64,000 nucleotides of DNA from Eriocheir sinensis (GCF_024679095.1 NC_066571.1:3225283-3289282), one strand, 5' to 3'; shown: positions 11,901 to 22,980, counted from the stretch's first letter. Numbers and translations: made by a program. Notes: generated from the letters alone by a model not told the origin.

Positions 11901-14900
11901 AGTTTCGGCAGAAAAGGAGCTGGTCTCCATGAGGGAGGGTTCGTACACTGATGAAGATCTAGATGTGACATGGGAAGGAGATCTGGACTTGACAGAGGGT
12001 GACCTGGACTTGACATAGGGTGACCTGGACTGGGCACAGGGTGACCTGGGCGTGTCCGAGGATGCCCTGGACTTGTCCGAGGATGACCTGGACTTGTCCG
12101 AGGATGACCTGGACTTGTCCGAGGATGACCTGGACTTGTCCGAGGATGACCTGGACTTGTCCGAGGATGACCTGGACTTGTCCGAGGATGACCTGGACTT
12201 GTCCGAGGATGACCTGGACTTGTCCGAGGATGACCTGGACTTGTCCGAGGATGACCTGGACTTGTCCGAGGATGACCTGGACTTGTCAGATGATGATTTA
12301 GAAGAAGACTTCTGAGGATTGGATTTTACCTCGACGGTGCTAGAATCCTCGATGCGAGACGAGTCTTCAGAAGGCCTTACGTACTCGATGATCCAATTTT
12401 CCTCTTTTCTCTGTTGAGTGAAGTGAATCTTGGTTAGCTCTTTGGGTACCCACTGATACCGCGATGACAAGTTAAATGGCTCTTCAGACTGAGGCTCCTC
12501 TTGTAATCGGGAGAATTTTGAAGGGGTCGACCCAGTCCCAGATGAAGTTGACGGGAGCGACTCTTCGGGCTGTGGTCGTTTATTAGGCGACTTCAGAGGC
12601 CTCTGTACGACGCCCGGAGATGTTGATGACTTTTGTGATAAACCAGGCAGGCTTTGTGAGTAATGTACTGGCTCTTGCGGCACCGTCAGGCCTTGTCTCA
12701 ACAGTACGGGACTCTGACGACTTGGTGCAATGTGTGGTGATGATTTTGATGGTTGGTGTGGTGGTGATAGTGATGATTGTGATAATTGTTGTGGTGGTGA
12801 TTGTCGTGGTCGGTGAGGTAGTGGTTGTGTTGGTTGGTGTGGTGGTGATTGTGATGGTTGTTGTGGTGGTGATGGTGTTGGTTGGTGTGGTAGTGATTTC
12901 GGTGATTGTGATGGTTGGTGTGGTGGTGACTGTGATGATTGTGATTGTTGGAGTGTCAAGTGCGGTGACCTTTGTGGTGTCAAGTGTGGTGACCTTTGTG
13001 GTGTCAAATGCGGTGACCTTTGTGGTGTCAAGTGCCGTGATCTTTGTGATGTTAAGTGTGGTGATCCTTCTGGTGTCAACTGAGGTGACCTTTGCGGTGT
13101 CAAGTGTGGTGACCCTTCTGGTGTCAAGTGCGGTGACCTTTGTGGTGTCAAGTGCGGTGACCTTTGTGGTGTTACGTGTGGTGACCCTTCTTTTGTCAAG
13201 TGTGATGACCTTTGTGGAGTCAAGAGTGGTGACCTTTGTGGTGTCAAGTGTGGTGACCTTTGTGGTGTCAAGTGTGGTGACCTTTGTGGTGTCAAGTGTG
13301 GTGACCTTTGTGGTGTCAAGTGTGGTGACCTTTGTGGTGTCAAGTGTGGTGACCTTTGTGGTGTCAAGGGTGGTGACCTTTGTGGTGTCAAGGGTGGTGA
13401 CCTTTGTGGTGTCAAGTGTGGTGATCTTTGTGGTGTCAAGTGTGGTGATCTTTGTGGTGTCAAGTGTGATGGCCCTTGTGGTGTTAAGTGTGGCGGCCCT
13501 TGTGGTGTCATGTGTGGTGACCTTTGTGGTGTCAAGTGTGATGGCCCTTGTGGTGTTAAGTGTGGCGGGCCTTGTGGTGTCAAGTGTGGTGAAGTTTGTG
13601 GAGTCAAATGTGATGGCCCTTGTGGTGTCAAGTGTGGTGACCTTTGTGGTGTAAAATGTGGTGACCCTTCTGGTGTCAAGTGTGGTGACGTTTGTGGTAT
13701 CAAGTTTGGTGGGGTTTGTGGAGTCAAGTGGGGTGCCCCTTGTGTGGGGAAGTGTGATGACCCTTGTGAGGGGAAATGTGATGGGTCTAGTGGTGTCAAG
13801 TGTGATCGGTCGAGTGGAGGCAAGAGTGATGGCTCTTGAGGGGGTGACTGTGATGGCCCTTGAGGGGGTGAATGTGATGGCCCTTCTGGGTGCAAGTGTG
13901 ACGAGTCTTGTGATGTCAAGTGTGACGACACGTGTGGGGGCAAGTGTGATGAGTCTTGCGGGGGCAAGTGTGATGGCCCTTGTTGGGGGAATTGTGATGG
14001 CGCTTGTATAGGGAAGTGTGATGACTCGTGTGTGGTGAAGTGTGGCGGCCCTTGTGAGGGGAAGTGTGGTGGTTCTTGTGTGGGGAAGTGTGATGACTCG
14101 TGTGTGGTGAAGTGTGGCGGCCCTTGTGTGGGGAAGTGCAATGACCTGCGTGCGGGGAAGTGTGGTGTTCCTAGTGTGGAAAGGTGTGGTGGCCCTTGTG
14201 GAGGGAAGTGTGATGGGTCTTGGTGGGGGAAGTGTGATGACCCTTGTGGGGGGAGGTGTGACAACCCTTGTGTGGGGAGATATGATGACCCTTCTGTGGG
14301 TAAGTGTGATGACCCTTCTGTGGGTAAGTGTGAAGACCCTTGTTGGGGAAATGTGATGACCCTTGTGTGGGGAAGTGTGATGACCCTCGTGTGGGTAAGT
14401 GTGATAACCCTTGTGTGGTGTGTGACGACCCTTGTGTGTGGAGGTGTGATGGGTCTTGGGGGGGGGGAGTGTGATGACCCTTGTGGTGTCAAGCGTGGAG
14501 TTCGTAGTGAGAAGTTTTCTGATGTTTGTGGTGGCAGATGCCGACGCAATTGAGGTGGCAAATGTGGTTGTTGTGGTGACTCGTGTGGTGAGTGTTGTAA
14601 CAGTTGTGATTGTGGTGAAAAGTTTTGTGCCTGAGGTAACGTGTGTGCTAGTTGTGGTGATCGTTGTGGTGAGTGTGATGGGTGTGCTTGGTGTTGTGGC
14701 AATTGTAACCGTGGTGGCAATTGTTGTGATTGTCGCCATTTCTGTGGATCTGGTATCAAATTTGGATATCTATACATCAAGGTGGGTGGGTGGTTCAAGT
14801 GTGGAGATGAAGATGACATATTTCGTCCTCGTGATAAGTGTGACGATGGAGATGTCATACTGTGTCCTCCTGATGAGTCTGGATATGAAGATGATATACT

Positions 14901-17900
14901 TCGTCTCCGTGATGAGCGATGCGAAGACGAAGTCTGGTGGGAAGTGAATGATTTCTGAGACCTTTGTTGGGAGGAAGAATTGGAGCTTTGCTGTGGATTG
15001 GACTCTTGATAAGTCATATTACTGCGTGATGAAGGAGATTCTTGATGGCAAAATGAACTAGTGTAGTCCGGTTGTGAAGGGAAGAGGGAAGATGGACTAC
15101 TGAGGTAAGACTGTGAAGAGGACTCTCGATGGGAAGACGAACTTGCCTGAGATGACTGTGAAAGTGCCTCTGGATGGGAAGACTGGCCAGCACACGGTGA
15201 AGGGGGCTGTGGATGGGAAGACTGACTTGTATGGTATGGCTGTGTAGGGATCTGTTGATGGGAAGACAAACTACTATGATATGACTTTGAAGGGAAATCT
15301 TGCTGGAGGGACCGACCAATATGAGGTGAGTGTGATGGAGTAACTCCATGGGAAGATTGGCGAGACCGACCAGTAGGACGTGATTGTGACGTGGTAGGTT
15401 GATGGGAAGACTGACTAGTTTGATGCGACTGTGAAGTGGTCTCTTGAAGGGAAGATAAATCACTCCCCCCAGGCATCGGCGCACTTAACCCTGGGAGTTC
15501 CATAGTATCCCTTGAGCTTCCTCGTTCTCTTGCTAAAGCTTCTCGCGAAGTCGATGGTCTCTCTGGACCAGCAGAGGAGCCTTGTGCTGGGGGACCCGAC
15601 CCCTCGCTTGCTAAAGATCCTCGGGCAGTCAGAAGTGAGATGAGTGAGTTTTCATCTGGAACGTACATTGGGAAAGACAGATGTTTGAGTGTCTGAAAGT
15701 CTAATTTGACCAGTAATGGTGGAGTGCCCTGCTCCTCCGGTGGGGAAGGTCGAGTTATCTGTGGTGCAGATTGAGTTCTCCGTGGTGCAGATTGAGTTCT
15801 CCGTGATGGAGATTGAGTTCTCCGTGATGGAGATTGAGTTCTCCGTGATGGAGATAGAGAAGTGGAGGGTTCATACTCTGCAGTGGAGGGTTCATACTCT
15901 GCAGTGAAGGGTTCATACTCTGCAGTGAAGGGTTCATACTCTGCAGTGAAGGGTTCATACTCTGCAGTAAAGGGTTCATACTCTGCAGTAAAGGGTTCAT
16001 ACTCTGCAGTAAAGGGCTCATACTCTGCAGTAAAGGGCTCATACTCTGCAGTAAAGGGTTCATACTCTGCAGTAAAGGGCTCATACTCTGAAGTGGAGGG
16101 TTCATACTCTGAAGTGGAGGGTTCATACTCTGAAGTGGAGGGTTCATACTCTGAAGTGGAGGGTTCATACTCTGAAGTGGAGGGTTTAGCTTCCGATGTG
16201 GAGGCTTTGGCTTGCGATGTGGAGGCTTTGGCTTCTGGTTTTGAGGGTTTAAGTTTTGGTGGTGTGGTTTTAGCTTTAGATGGTGAGGATATAGCTTTCG
16301 ATGGTGACGGTCGAGTTGTTGGCGGCGGCATCATCATGGCATCGAGTTTCTCTTGTGACAGTGTTGAGTAAGTACAGAGGAACTGAGGATGTCTGCTGTC
16401 TGCTTGCTGTGGTGGCTGCGGCGGTCGTGGCGGTGGTTGGTGTTGTGCACAAGATGGAGTCTCCATGGTGCCAAACTGTTTATGTGGTGATGGGGAGGTT
16501 TCTACATCGTGGTCTCGGGGAGATAGTTGTGGTGGGGCAGAATGTGCTGGTGAGGATGGGGGGTTGTGGGCTTGGGAACTCCTCGCCAGTTGGGCGAGGG
16601 AAGGAATGGACGATATAGGACGGACGTCACCATATAGATGAATGGTTGTAGAGTTTCTGCGTCTTGCAGGGGGAGAGGAAGAGGGAGAGGATGAGGATGA
16701 GAATGGCCTACCAGAACCCCTACTTGCTTCCTCTTTTGCGGGTCTTCTGGAAGATGTGCTTTCATCTGAACAATATCCTTGGCCACCTCTGGCTTCAGTG
16801 TCTCTTCTCTTACGCCGAGGATGCGACGGTCGGCCACTTGTCTGTGAAGTCTTCCCTGCACCGTCTGTAAATAGAACAACAGTTTTACAAAATGAGCCAA
16901 AATAAATGAAACGTTTAAAACTGTCGTCTATACAGTTGATATGAAATTTGCCTTATTTTTGCATTTATGTTTAGGTGGATTAGTAAAAGAGAAACAGTTT
17001 AAAAGTTTGGGTTTTGCAGTTGAAGTGGTGCCTCCCCCTTCAAAAACTATGAAGAAAACACGTCTGGACAAAAATTGCAAGGCCTTGAGAAAATTAATTT
17101 AGGTCCAAGTAAAAAAAAAAATTCCTGTAATCTCCTGCTTAGCAATTCCAAGAACACTTGGCAGTGAGGGTGTGCACAACGAGCCCTTAAAATGAAACGG
17201 GTACAAAAAGTCTCGAGTAAATCATTGCCAGCTTAAAATAATTGTAGGAAAGTTTCAGGTACAGGAATCGGGGTTTCATGAACAGTGCCTTGTTGACCAG
17301 TAGCGGCTATTTTTTTTTTTTTTTTACAACAAAAGAGCCGGCTCAAGGGCAACAAAAAGTGTATAAACAAAAGCCCGCTACTCGCCGCTCCCAACAACAG
17401 AAAACAGTAGTGTGGCCAAAAGAGAGGTCAATTTTGGGTGGACAAGGGAGACTACTTTGGACACGAGGCACAGACATGACACACAGGACACAGGATGAGT
17501 AGTATGAAGCACAAGATTCAAGGAATGGAGCATATGGTAATGAACACCAAAACTTACACGGAGAAGAGGGACACAGTCAGCGACTCTGGGCAAGTAGATC
17601 AAACACTGCAATGGGACTAGGGCATAAAACACGACTTTGCATGATGAGGGATCTGGGTAAATATGGAGATTAACTACTCGCCGCCAATATTGCCCCCACG
17701 AGAATAACAACCTTTTCCAGGTCTCACATGCTGTTGTACTTCTCTAGTTTTACCGGCGCATCATACATGTGTGTAGGGGGGTCCAGGATGTGGTTAGGAG
17801 GGGGGTCGAGGGGGGAAAGCCCCCGGTTATAGGTTAGGTTATGTAGAATTCGGTTGCATTAGTTTGAATATGCTCCCCCCCTAAAAAAAAAAAAATATTT

Positions 17901-18318
17901 CCCACGGGTTCCCCAAGATCGTTAGGAGAAGGTGATTAGGCTTTTTCTTTACTTTTAAGTACTTGCGCCTTCGTATTATGGTTGAGGCACATGTATTGCG
18001 TCCAGTAATTATAATACGGAGGCATAATATCGTATTTTGGAGGCGCGGAGTCAATCAACACAATTACCGGGACCTGTCGCAGGCAAAGTTTCTTAGTTCG
18101 TGCCTCACCTAACAGGAACTAACATGTATTGTTTTGCGCCTCCGAAAACAACAGTGCCCGCTACCCCGTCTTCTTCCTCTCAAGGACAGACGGCGGCTCA
18201 GCCGTGATGAAGCTAAGCTCTTCTACATAATTACCTTCGCCTGGTACAAATAAACATGCAAACCTTCCTCACCTGCTGAGGAGTGTTGACGTGGGCGTTG
18301 TTCCTCGCCTCCTTCCAT
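8955..18318 (-). CDS. giant low-complexity Pro/Ser/Gln-rich protein, paralogue A (two exons, 2651 aa)
   Basis: Join 18273-18318 and 8955-16864. Exon 1 gives ATG plus 15 codons and one base ([15 protein letters not shown]), with TGA two codons upstream of the ATG and donor CAG/GTGAGG. Exon 2 follows acceptor TTTACAG and stays open 7.9 kb. Phase 1 matches on both sides and in the paralogue. There is no signal peptide, membrane segment or known domain; the protein looks intrinsically disordered. In order it has a Ser/Arg/Asp head, 7-residue STSEYEP and FTAEYEP repeats, a conserved block with [15 protein letters not shown], Ser/Gln/His-rich sequence, 8-residue LTPQRSPH repeats, a conserved block with [14 protein letters not shown] and [15 protein letters not shown], 8-residue SSDKSRS repeats, a Ser-rich section, about 35 copies of a 15-residue VSRVFPPSTSF unit, and a Ser/Pro tail ending SQDRDTEK. 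Function unknown; the SSDKSRS part is only superficially like SR-protein tails. Confidence 0.7.
9335..10915 (-). repeat. 45-bp coding minisatellite in giant gene A, about 35 copies
   Basis: The unit on the plus strand is ACTTGTACTTGGCGGGAGAA followed by CTCGTGACACTTCT and a variable 11-bp part (TGGCGGGGGAA, GGACTGGAGAA or GGGCCGGGGAA). It encodes 15 residues, core VSRVFPPSTSF with variable PRQE, SSPE or PGPE ends. The paralogue at 28690-28905 has only about five units. Confidence 0.95.
12050..12295 (-). repeat. 24-bp coding repeat (SSDKSRSS), about 10-11 copies
   Basis: The unit GACTTGTCCGAGGATGACCT on the plus strand encodes eight residues on the minus strand. Copies are almost identical. 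The corresponding tract in unit B spans 30110-31775 with about 70 copies. Confidence 0.95.
12955..14480 (-). repeat. 24-bp coding repeats (LTPQRSPH and related), about 60 copies
   Basis: The 12955-13740 part is regular (GGTGACCTTTGTGGTGTCAA). From 13740 to 14480 the units diversify ([12 protein letters not shown]), with some frame-disrupted units in alternative frames but none in the giant-gene frame. It matches 32770-34340 in unit B. Confidence 0.85.
15850..16190 (-). repeat. 21-bp coding repeat (7-residue S/F-T-S/A-EYEP), about 15 copies
   Basis: GGTTCATACTCTGCAGTGAAG-type units encode FTAEYEP and STSEYEP. In unit B this place has only a few EYEP units, and instead long KASTSQA and RRTLSPS arrays. 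Confidence 0.9.
16865..18272 (-). other. intron of giant gene A
   Basis: The 1408-bp intron has GTGAGG at the 5' end and TTTACAG at the 3' end. It holds a SINE-like insertion (17309-17447) and a segment of about 415 bp (about 17655-18070) missing from the B intron and bordered by short near-repeats (ATCTG, ACCTG). That segment contains a G-rich/C-rich fold and an inverted pair of ATTATGG/ATAATACGG-type sequences, and may be a degraded DNA element. Confidence 0.6.
17309..17447 (+). repeat. SINE-like insertion specific to unit A
   Basis: Poly-T, ACAACAAAAGAGCCGGCTC, AAGGGCAAC, then CCCGCTACTCGCCGCTCC, GTGGCCAAAAGAGAGGTCAA and TTTTGGGTGG. Unit B at about 39965 has only a 10-bp different sequence between the same flanks, so insertion after duplication is likely. 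A clean target-site duplication is not visible. Confidence 0.6.
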
Positions 18319-18419
18319 CCTGCGTCACACACTGCTCGGATACACGGCCTTGGGCTTGTTGGAGGAGGACGGGGAATGAGATGCACAACCTTGAAGTGAG
18401 TGAATCTTGGCCCTTGGAG

Positions 18420-18760
18420 GTGACTCAAAGTTCCGGGGGGTGACTAGAAGGCGCCCCAGGGATGTCTCGTGACCATGGGGCGTGGCCTGAGACCCCAGAG
18501 GCTACGCGACCTCGCAACGACTCGTGGTCCTGCTGTGGTTCGAAATTCCAAAGGGCAAATACAGGGTCTCCGAAGGTAATTTCAGGCCCCAGGGAATGTC
18601 TCGTGGTCCTGGGGCGTGACTCGAGGCTCTGGGGGGTGAGAAGCGGGTCCCTGAAGGTAAACTTAGGCCCCAATGGTACCTTGTAACTCTGGGGCGTGAT
18701 TTGCGGCCCTGGAAGCAACTCGAGACCAGGGTGGTGACTCAGCTCATGACGCCGGAACAA
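18420..18760. other. GC-rich degenerate repeats upstream of giant gene A
   Basis: About 60-bp degenerate units share GGCCCCAGGGAATGTCTCGT, GGTCCTGGGGCGTGACTCG and similar. The stretch lies just 5' of exon 1 on the minus strand, so it may include promoter or 5' UTR. No TATA box is obvious. Its open frame (18425-18760) has no recognisable motif. The B counterpart (41990-42280) is shortened. Confidence 0.4.
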
Positions 18761-19041
18761 ACTGTGGTACTCAATGCTTGATATTCACGTATTGCGGTAA
18801 GATTGTACTGTTGTGAGTGGTGTTGATGGAAGTGTTTTCGTCCAGCAGGGCCGTTGGTCGTGGCGGCGGTGCAGACGACGCAGCAACACGCCCCGTACTG
18901 AAATCCTTCCCCTGACTGCCAACTACCCACGTCGTCCTCCCCCTCACGGGCACACGGTAAGTTAGATGAGGTACAGCAGTGGCGATTATAATATCAGTCA
19001 ACAGGTGGCGCTGAGAGCAGAGTAAGGGGGGGAGGCTAGTT

Positions 19042-19085
<44 letters not shown>
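19042..19085. repeat. (GT)n microsatellite
   Basis: About 22 GT units; orthologous to 42500-42539 in unit B. Confidence 0.97.
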
Positions 19086-19088
<3 letters not shown>

Positions 19089-19159
19089 GAGCCTTATGTT
19101 AATTTCATTTCAGTACTTACTTTGATAATTGCTTTGTACACACACTCAAATAAGTAACG

Positions 19160-19435
19160 TTACATATTCAGCACGATACAAACTAACACCAAGGACAAAG
19201 CCATTGATAACAGGCTACTCATGTTGATATCACTGCGTGTGTTGGGTGTGGCTTCACTTGCCTGAATCAAGTGAGCGGGACTCGTAAATGAAGCAGTAGA
19301 ATTTGAGCTGGCACAGTAACGCTTCATGAAACACACAGGTGGAGTCTTAGTCGAAGTGACTTGATCTGTGTTGTATGTAGCACTATAATATTGTCGTGTT
19401 TGGGTGATGAAATTATGCTTTAACACTTCACACAC
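19160..19435 (-). CDS. unrecognised open frame with hydrophobic C-terminus
   Basis: 91 codons, ending in SSLLSMALSLVLVCIVLNM, which resembles a GPI-anchor or tail-anchor signal. The frame extends a few codons upstream of the first ATG. In unit B the frame is interrupted by the SINE-like insertion at 42681-42830. It lies next to a hAT remnant, so it may be transposon-derived or chance. Confidence 0.2.
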   Translation of the reverse strand: MCEVLKHNFITQTRQYYSATYNTDQVTSTKTPPVCFMKRYCASSNSTASFTSPAHLIQASEATPNTRSDINMSSLLSMALSLVLVCIVLNM

Positions 19436-19571
19436 AAGTGAATACTTAAAATTTCGTCCATTTAGGAGAATAATTATTATGATAAACGTCTTGCGTTATT
19501 GTTAGACATTCTCTATAGGAGCATCGTATATATTACACATGGTTAGAAAAACAGCACAGGCATGGTTGCTT

Positions 19572-19757
19572 TTATTGTATTATAATGCTTTTAGCAAAGC
19601 TTTTAGCATTGCGTTTTTTTTCAGATGCCCACAGCTTGTTCATGAGAGAAAAGACACGTTCAGTAGAAACATTAGTTCCAGGATGGCACGTTTTGAGCTG
19701 AACTATATCTGACATGCGTTGAATGTTGATATTTTTGTCTGACATGGGGGAACACAT
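19572..19757 (-). pseudogene. hAT transposase C-terminal dimerisation-domain remnant (unit A)
   Basis: The translation includes CHPGTNVSTERVFSLMNKLW, the conserved serine/threonine-E-R-x-F-S motif of hAT dimerisation domains. Only about 60 codons remain, with no upstream BED or catalytic region recognised. The B copy (43205-43345) has acquired a stop after MNKL. Confidence 0.65.
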
Positions 19758-20099
19758 CTACTCACCGCTGTTACGTATGTCATATGAACATTATTGTTTT
19801 ATAATTTGTGAATGTAAAGCGTAAACAAGTGGCACTGGCACTCGAATCACTCCGTTAACACTATGGTCATATCTGGTATCTCAGAGTCTCCCTTCCTCTC
19901 TATCCCTCCCTTTCGGGGGTCCTGTCCTGCTCCCCCCAGCAGAGCTGAGGTGGTGGGGGTGATCGCACTTTTACCAACCCTGCCGTGATTACCGAGTTGC
20001 TCAGTGTGAAACTCGTCGGACCCCACTGTAACGATACTTTTTTGAGTGTATGTACCTAAATACATTTATGCATATAAAACACACACACACACACACAGC

Positions 20100-20262
20100 C
20101 CAAAGAGTTCATGGCTTGAGCAAGTCGATAGATCCTTCAGGAGGTGTTCAGGATGAGAAGGGGGCCGGCAATGGTCCTGCATGGAGACTTGTCCAAAGGA
20201 AATCCCGAGGTAACGCAATTCCCGACATATGCCCCCATTGATTGATTGGTTGATTGATTACT
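20100..20262 (+). repeat. 3' end fragment of a LINE (unit A)
   Basis: Frame-shifted remnants read GNGPAWRL and a terminal AYAPI-like tail, followed by TTGATTGATTGGTTGATTGA. It resembles the C-terminal end of the LINE at 52551-54222 plus a TTGA-type 3' tail. The same fragment is at 44115-44293. Confidence 0.5.
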
Positions 20263-20268
20263 GCTATT

Positions 20269-20271
20269 GCA

Positions 20272-20346
<75 letters not shown>

Positions 20347-20389
20347 GTTATCATTATTATTATTATTATTACTTTTATCATTTTTATGA

Positions 20390-20473
<84 letters not shown>

Positions 20474-20523
20474 CTAATGGTATTGACAGTAGAATAATTA
20501 TTATTATCATTGTATTATTATTA

Positions 20524-20621
<98 letters not shown>

Positions 20622-20640
20622 TTTATTAATTGTTGTTGTT
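20269..20640. repeat. (ATT)n/(AGT)n microsatellite
   Basis: Compound trinucleotide array. The long Ile/Leu/Asn/Tyr frames here are by-products. Unit B carries a different (AGT)n/(TTG)n composition at 44303-44510. Confidence 0.97.
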
Positions 20641-20886
20641 GTAGTAATACTAGTATCATTATCACCATCACCGATGCAATAAAACCGAAAAGTGCAGCGG
20701 ATGACAAGTACAACAGTAACATAATGTCTAGACAATAAGAAACGAAAAGATAAGGTATACGATAGTAAATGTGCCACCAGAGGCTTCCCGCCGCTCGGAG
20801 GTCGCCTCGTCGGCAGCTTCAGCGTCTCCGCCAGGCGTCAGGTCATGAGCAGTGTTACGGGACCGTCTCAGGTGTCGGTAGGTCGC

Positions 20887-21090
20887 TTAGTAAGTGTCAG
20901 CGGCCTCGCTCCTCCGCCACTCAGCGATCTTGGCGCGTTTGGAGTGGTGGCACTGCAGCACCGCGTCTCTGCGGCCCTTCACATGCAGGGTTCGCTTAAT
21001 CTGCACGATTTCGAGCCCATAGCTCCGCCGCAGATCCTCGAGGTGGCGGTCCTCCGGGCCTGCGAGGCGACTGATGAATCTATGAGCCAT
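20887..21090 (-). CDS. unrecognised basic open frame (unit A), KH-like spacing
   Basis: 67 codons from the first ATG, open further upstream to about 21150. It contains LAGPEDRHLEDLRRSYGLEI and TLHVKGRRDAV, whose spacing is reminiscent of a KH fold, but I cannot assign a family. The copy at 44715-44927 differs by three amino-acid changes and by a 23-bp deletion that shifts the C-terminus. That suggests weak constraint, so it may be a dead exon. Confidence 0.25.
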   Translation of the reverse strand: MAHRFISRLAGPEDRHLEDLRRSYGLEIVQIKRTLHVKGRRDAVLQCHHSKRAKIAEWRRSEAADTY

Positions 21091-21149
21091 AACCAGGCTG
21101 CGGTAAGCGTAGGCAGCAGTGGAGGGCGTGGCAAACAGAGTTACACCGG

Positions 21150-21660
21150 ACCCCCCCCCCCCCTCCTCTCTCTCTCTCTCTCTGTAATTTCCTCCCGTGT
21201 GGTCCTTCTCTCTAGCTCTATTCCTCTCTTCTCTTTAACTTATTTTTCTCCCTCTTTCCTTTTCCCTTCGGCCTTCTTAGAGCCCCTTACCTCCTTTTGT
21301 TTCCCTCACCTCTTTCTCTTCCTCTTTCATGATCTTCTGTTTCTTCCCTCCTACGCTCTTCCTCCCTCTTCCTTCCCTTATTTACCCTCCTCCCTTCTGC
21401 ACCTCAATTCTTTAATTATCTCTTTATTTCTTTTTTCTTCTCTTCGTCTCTATCATTCTTTCTTCCCTTATTTTCACTTTTTCCCTTCCATATGTTAATT
21501 CTTTTCTTCTTCTTTTCACTTATTTCATTCTCCATTTTTATTCTGGTTTTCTTTCATTCTCCTTTTCTCTTCTACTTCCTTCCCTTTACCTTCTTTTATC
21601 TCTTCCTCCTCGTCCTTCCCTCCCCCCTCCTTCCTCACTGCTCCTCTGCTTCGCCTGCCA
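21150..21660. other. pyrimidine-rich tract, no gene
   Basis: CT-rich sequence, partly (CT)n. Aligned with 44985-45815 in unit B, where (CT)n and (AT)n arrays are expanded. Confidence 0.7.
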
Positions 21661-22220
21661 CAGATTAAACAGCCTCATATAATTATATGATAAATAGTAA
21701 AAAAAATGGTAATTATAATGGCATTGTTTACGATTTCCACTTTATTATCTATACATTTATTCATATACACGGTTTGCTTGAAATATACCAAGCCAACACT
21801 GAAAGCAATGGGTGATGGCACTGTTCGGGGAAAACACTGTAACATGTTCAATGGTGACTTACCCTCCAGGCTGACACGTGTCTGTAGCAGCGCTCATCGC
21901 ACCGCCGGCGGGTAAGGATTTGTGTTATAGTGTTTGCCTCGACCAATGTCATCAGTTATTGCTGTGAAAATGTTGGCGTGTATTATTTAGGTTTCTGCTA
22001 TTTTGGTGACGTGTTCGGAGCAATGTTTCGGACAATGTTTGGGGCCAAGTGTGTCCTCGCTCTTGGCTGACACGTCTGCGTTATATTCCCGTTAATCTGT
22101 TAATCAATTCGTTCGTCTATTCCTGCCACCAGTTTCCTTTTCTTTTCCTGAGGTTAAAACGAGGTCTTGAGACAAGCTGCCATAGAATTATTATTTGTTT
22201 TCTTTGTTCGTTTTCATTTT

Positions 22221-22223
<3 letters not shown>

Positions 22224-22262
<39 letters not shown>
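22224..22262. repeat. (GT)n microsatellite at truncated exon copy
   Basis: About 19 GT units, directly adjoining the copied VMO-I stop codon, as at 46950-47013 in unit B. Confidence 0.95.
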
Positions 22263-22263
<1 letters not shown>

Positions 22264-22320
22264 AGTGCAGCTCGCAGCACATCATCATGAGGTCGTTAAG
22301 GGCCGTGTTGTCCCCCATCA
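22262..22320 (-). pseudogene. truncated copy of VMO-I terminal exon at duplication junction
   Basis: The 59 bp match 47014-47072 base for base, including the stop codon. They encode GDNTALNDLMMMCCELH on the minus strand. The match ends abruptly at the duplication junction, so the copy lacks its 5' part and splice acceptor. It cannot be a working exon. Confidence 0.9.
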
Positions 22321-22895
22321 AGGGGATTGGGTGATTAAAAATATACAGTGAGAGGTGGAAAGATTAGTTTGCAAAAATATTAAGGAATTTAGTGCTGCAA
22401 GTAACTAGGATAATGAGGAGAAAGGGAAGAACAAGAACAAAAAGGAGGAGAAAAAAAAAAAGAATATAAAGAATAAAACTATAACAAGAAAGCAGTAGAA
22501 GATAGATTAGGAAAATAAACAGAAGACAAAACAAAAAGAAGAGGAAAAAGAGCAAGAAGCATCAGCAGGTGTTAAGGTCGAGTCACACATGCATGTTCTC
22601 ACCCGGTATGTCCTCCCGTATGCCCATACGCGGCCAAACGTGCGTTTTTAACCACGCCCACACAGGTATTGAATTGTGCCGCACAACGTTGCACCTACGT
22701 TGCACCTACGCACGTCAGTATGACGTTAGTACTGCGTTAGTGTGACGTAGTGCGTGAGTGGCAGCCGTTGTGCGTTGTACTTACGTTGTGCATACGTTAT
22801 GTGGACCTACTGTATGGACATACTTCCAGGTAGTACGTGAAGGGTCACGCAAGCATAACGTCTTTACTAGGTATGGTGACGTAGGTGGTACGTCA

Positions 22896-22980
22896 AGTGC
22901 CGTCAGAGCTACGTCAGAGCTACATAAGAGCTACGTCAGAGCAACGTCAGAGCTACGTCAGACTTTCGTCAGAGGTATAT
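22896..22980 (+). repeat. subterminal direct repeats in Harbinger element
   Basis: About six copies of AGAGCTACGTC (variants AGAGCAACGTC, AGACTTTCGTC). Together with frequent ACGT-containing motifs such as TACGTTG nearer the TIR, these could be transposase or accessory-protein binding sites, as known for other Harbinger elements. That is inference. Confidence 0.5.

Larger units (their letters stand above)
5400..22320. repeat. tandem segmental duplication, unit A (left copy)
   Basis: The left edge (GGGGATTGGATGATT at 5401) matches 22321 onwards. The right edge (GTCCCCCATCA at 22310-22320) matches 47062-47072. In between, gene order, exon sequences and many flanking repeats are collinear with unit B. 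Identity is very high over the giant-gene exons and the 8.3-9.2 kb flank, and visibly lower (roughly 8-15 differences per 100 by eye) over the left flank and intron. Unit A lacks the Harbinger, foldback, tRNA-SINE and 9-bp-TSD MITE insertions of unit B. Confidence 0.93.

Noticed and set aside
19160..19435. GPI-anchored protein gene
   Set aside because: Only a hydrophobic tail supports it; no signal peptide or splice-linked upstream exon was found, and the B copy is disrupted.
20148..20777. Poly-Asn/Ile/Leu frames
   Set aside because: Trinucleotide microsatellite read through in all frames.
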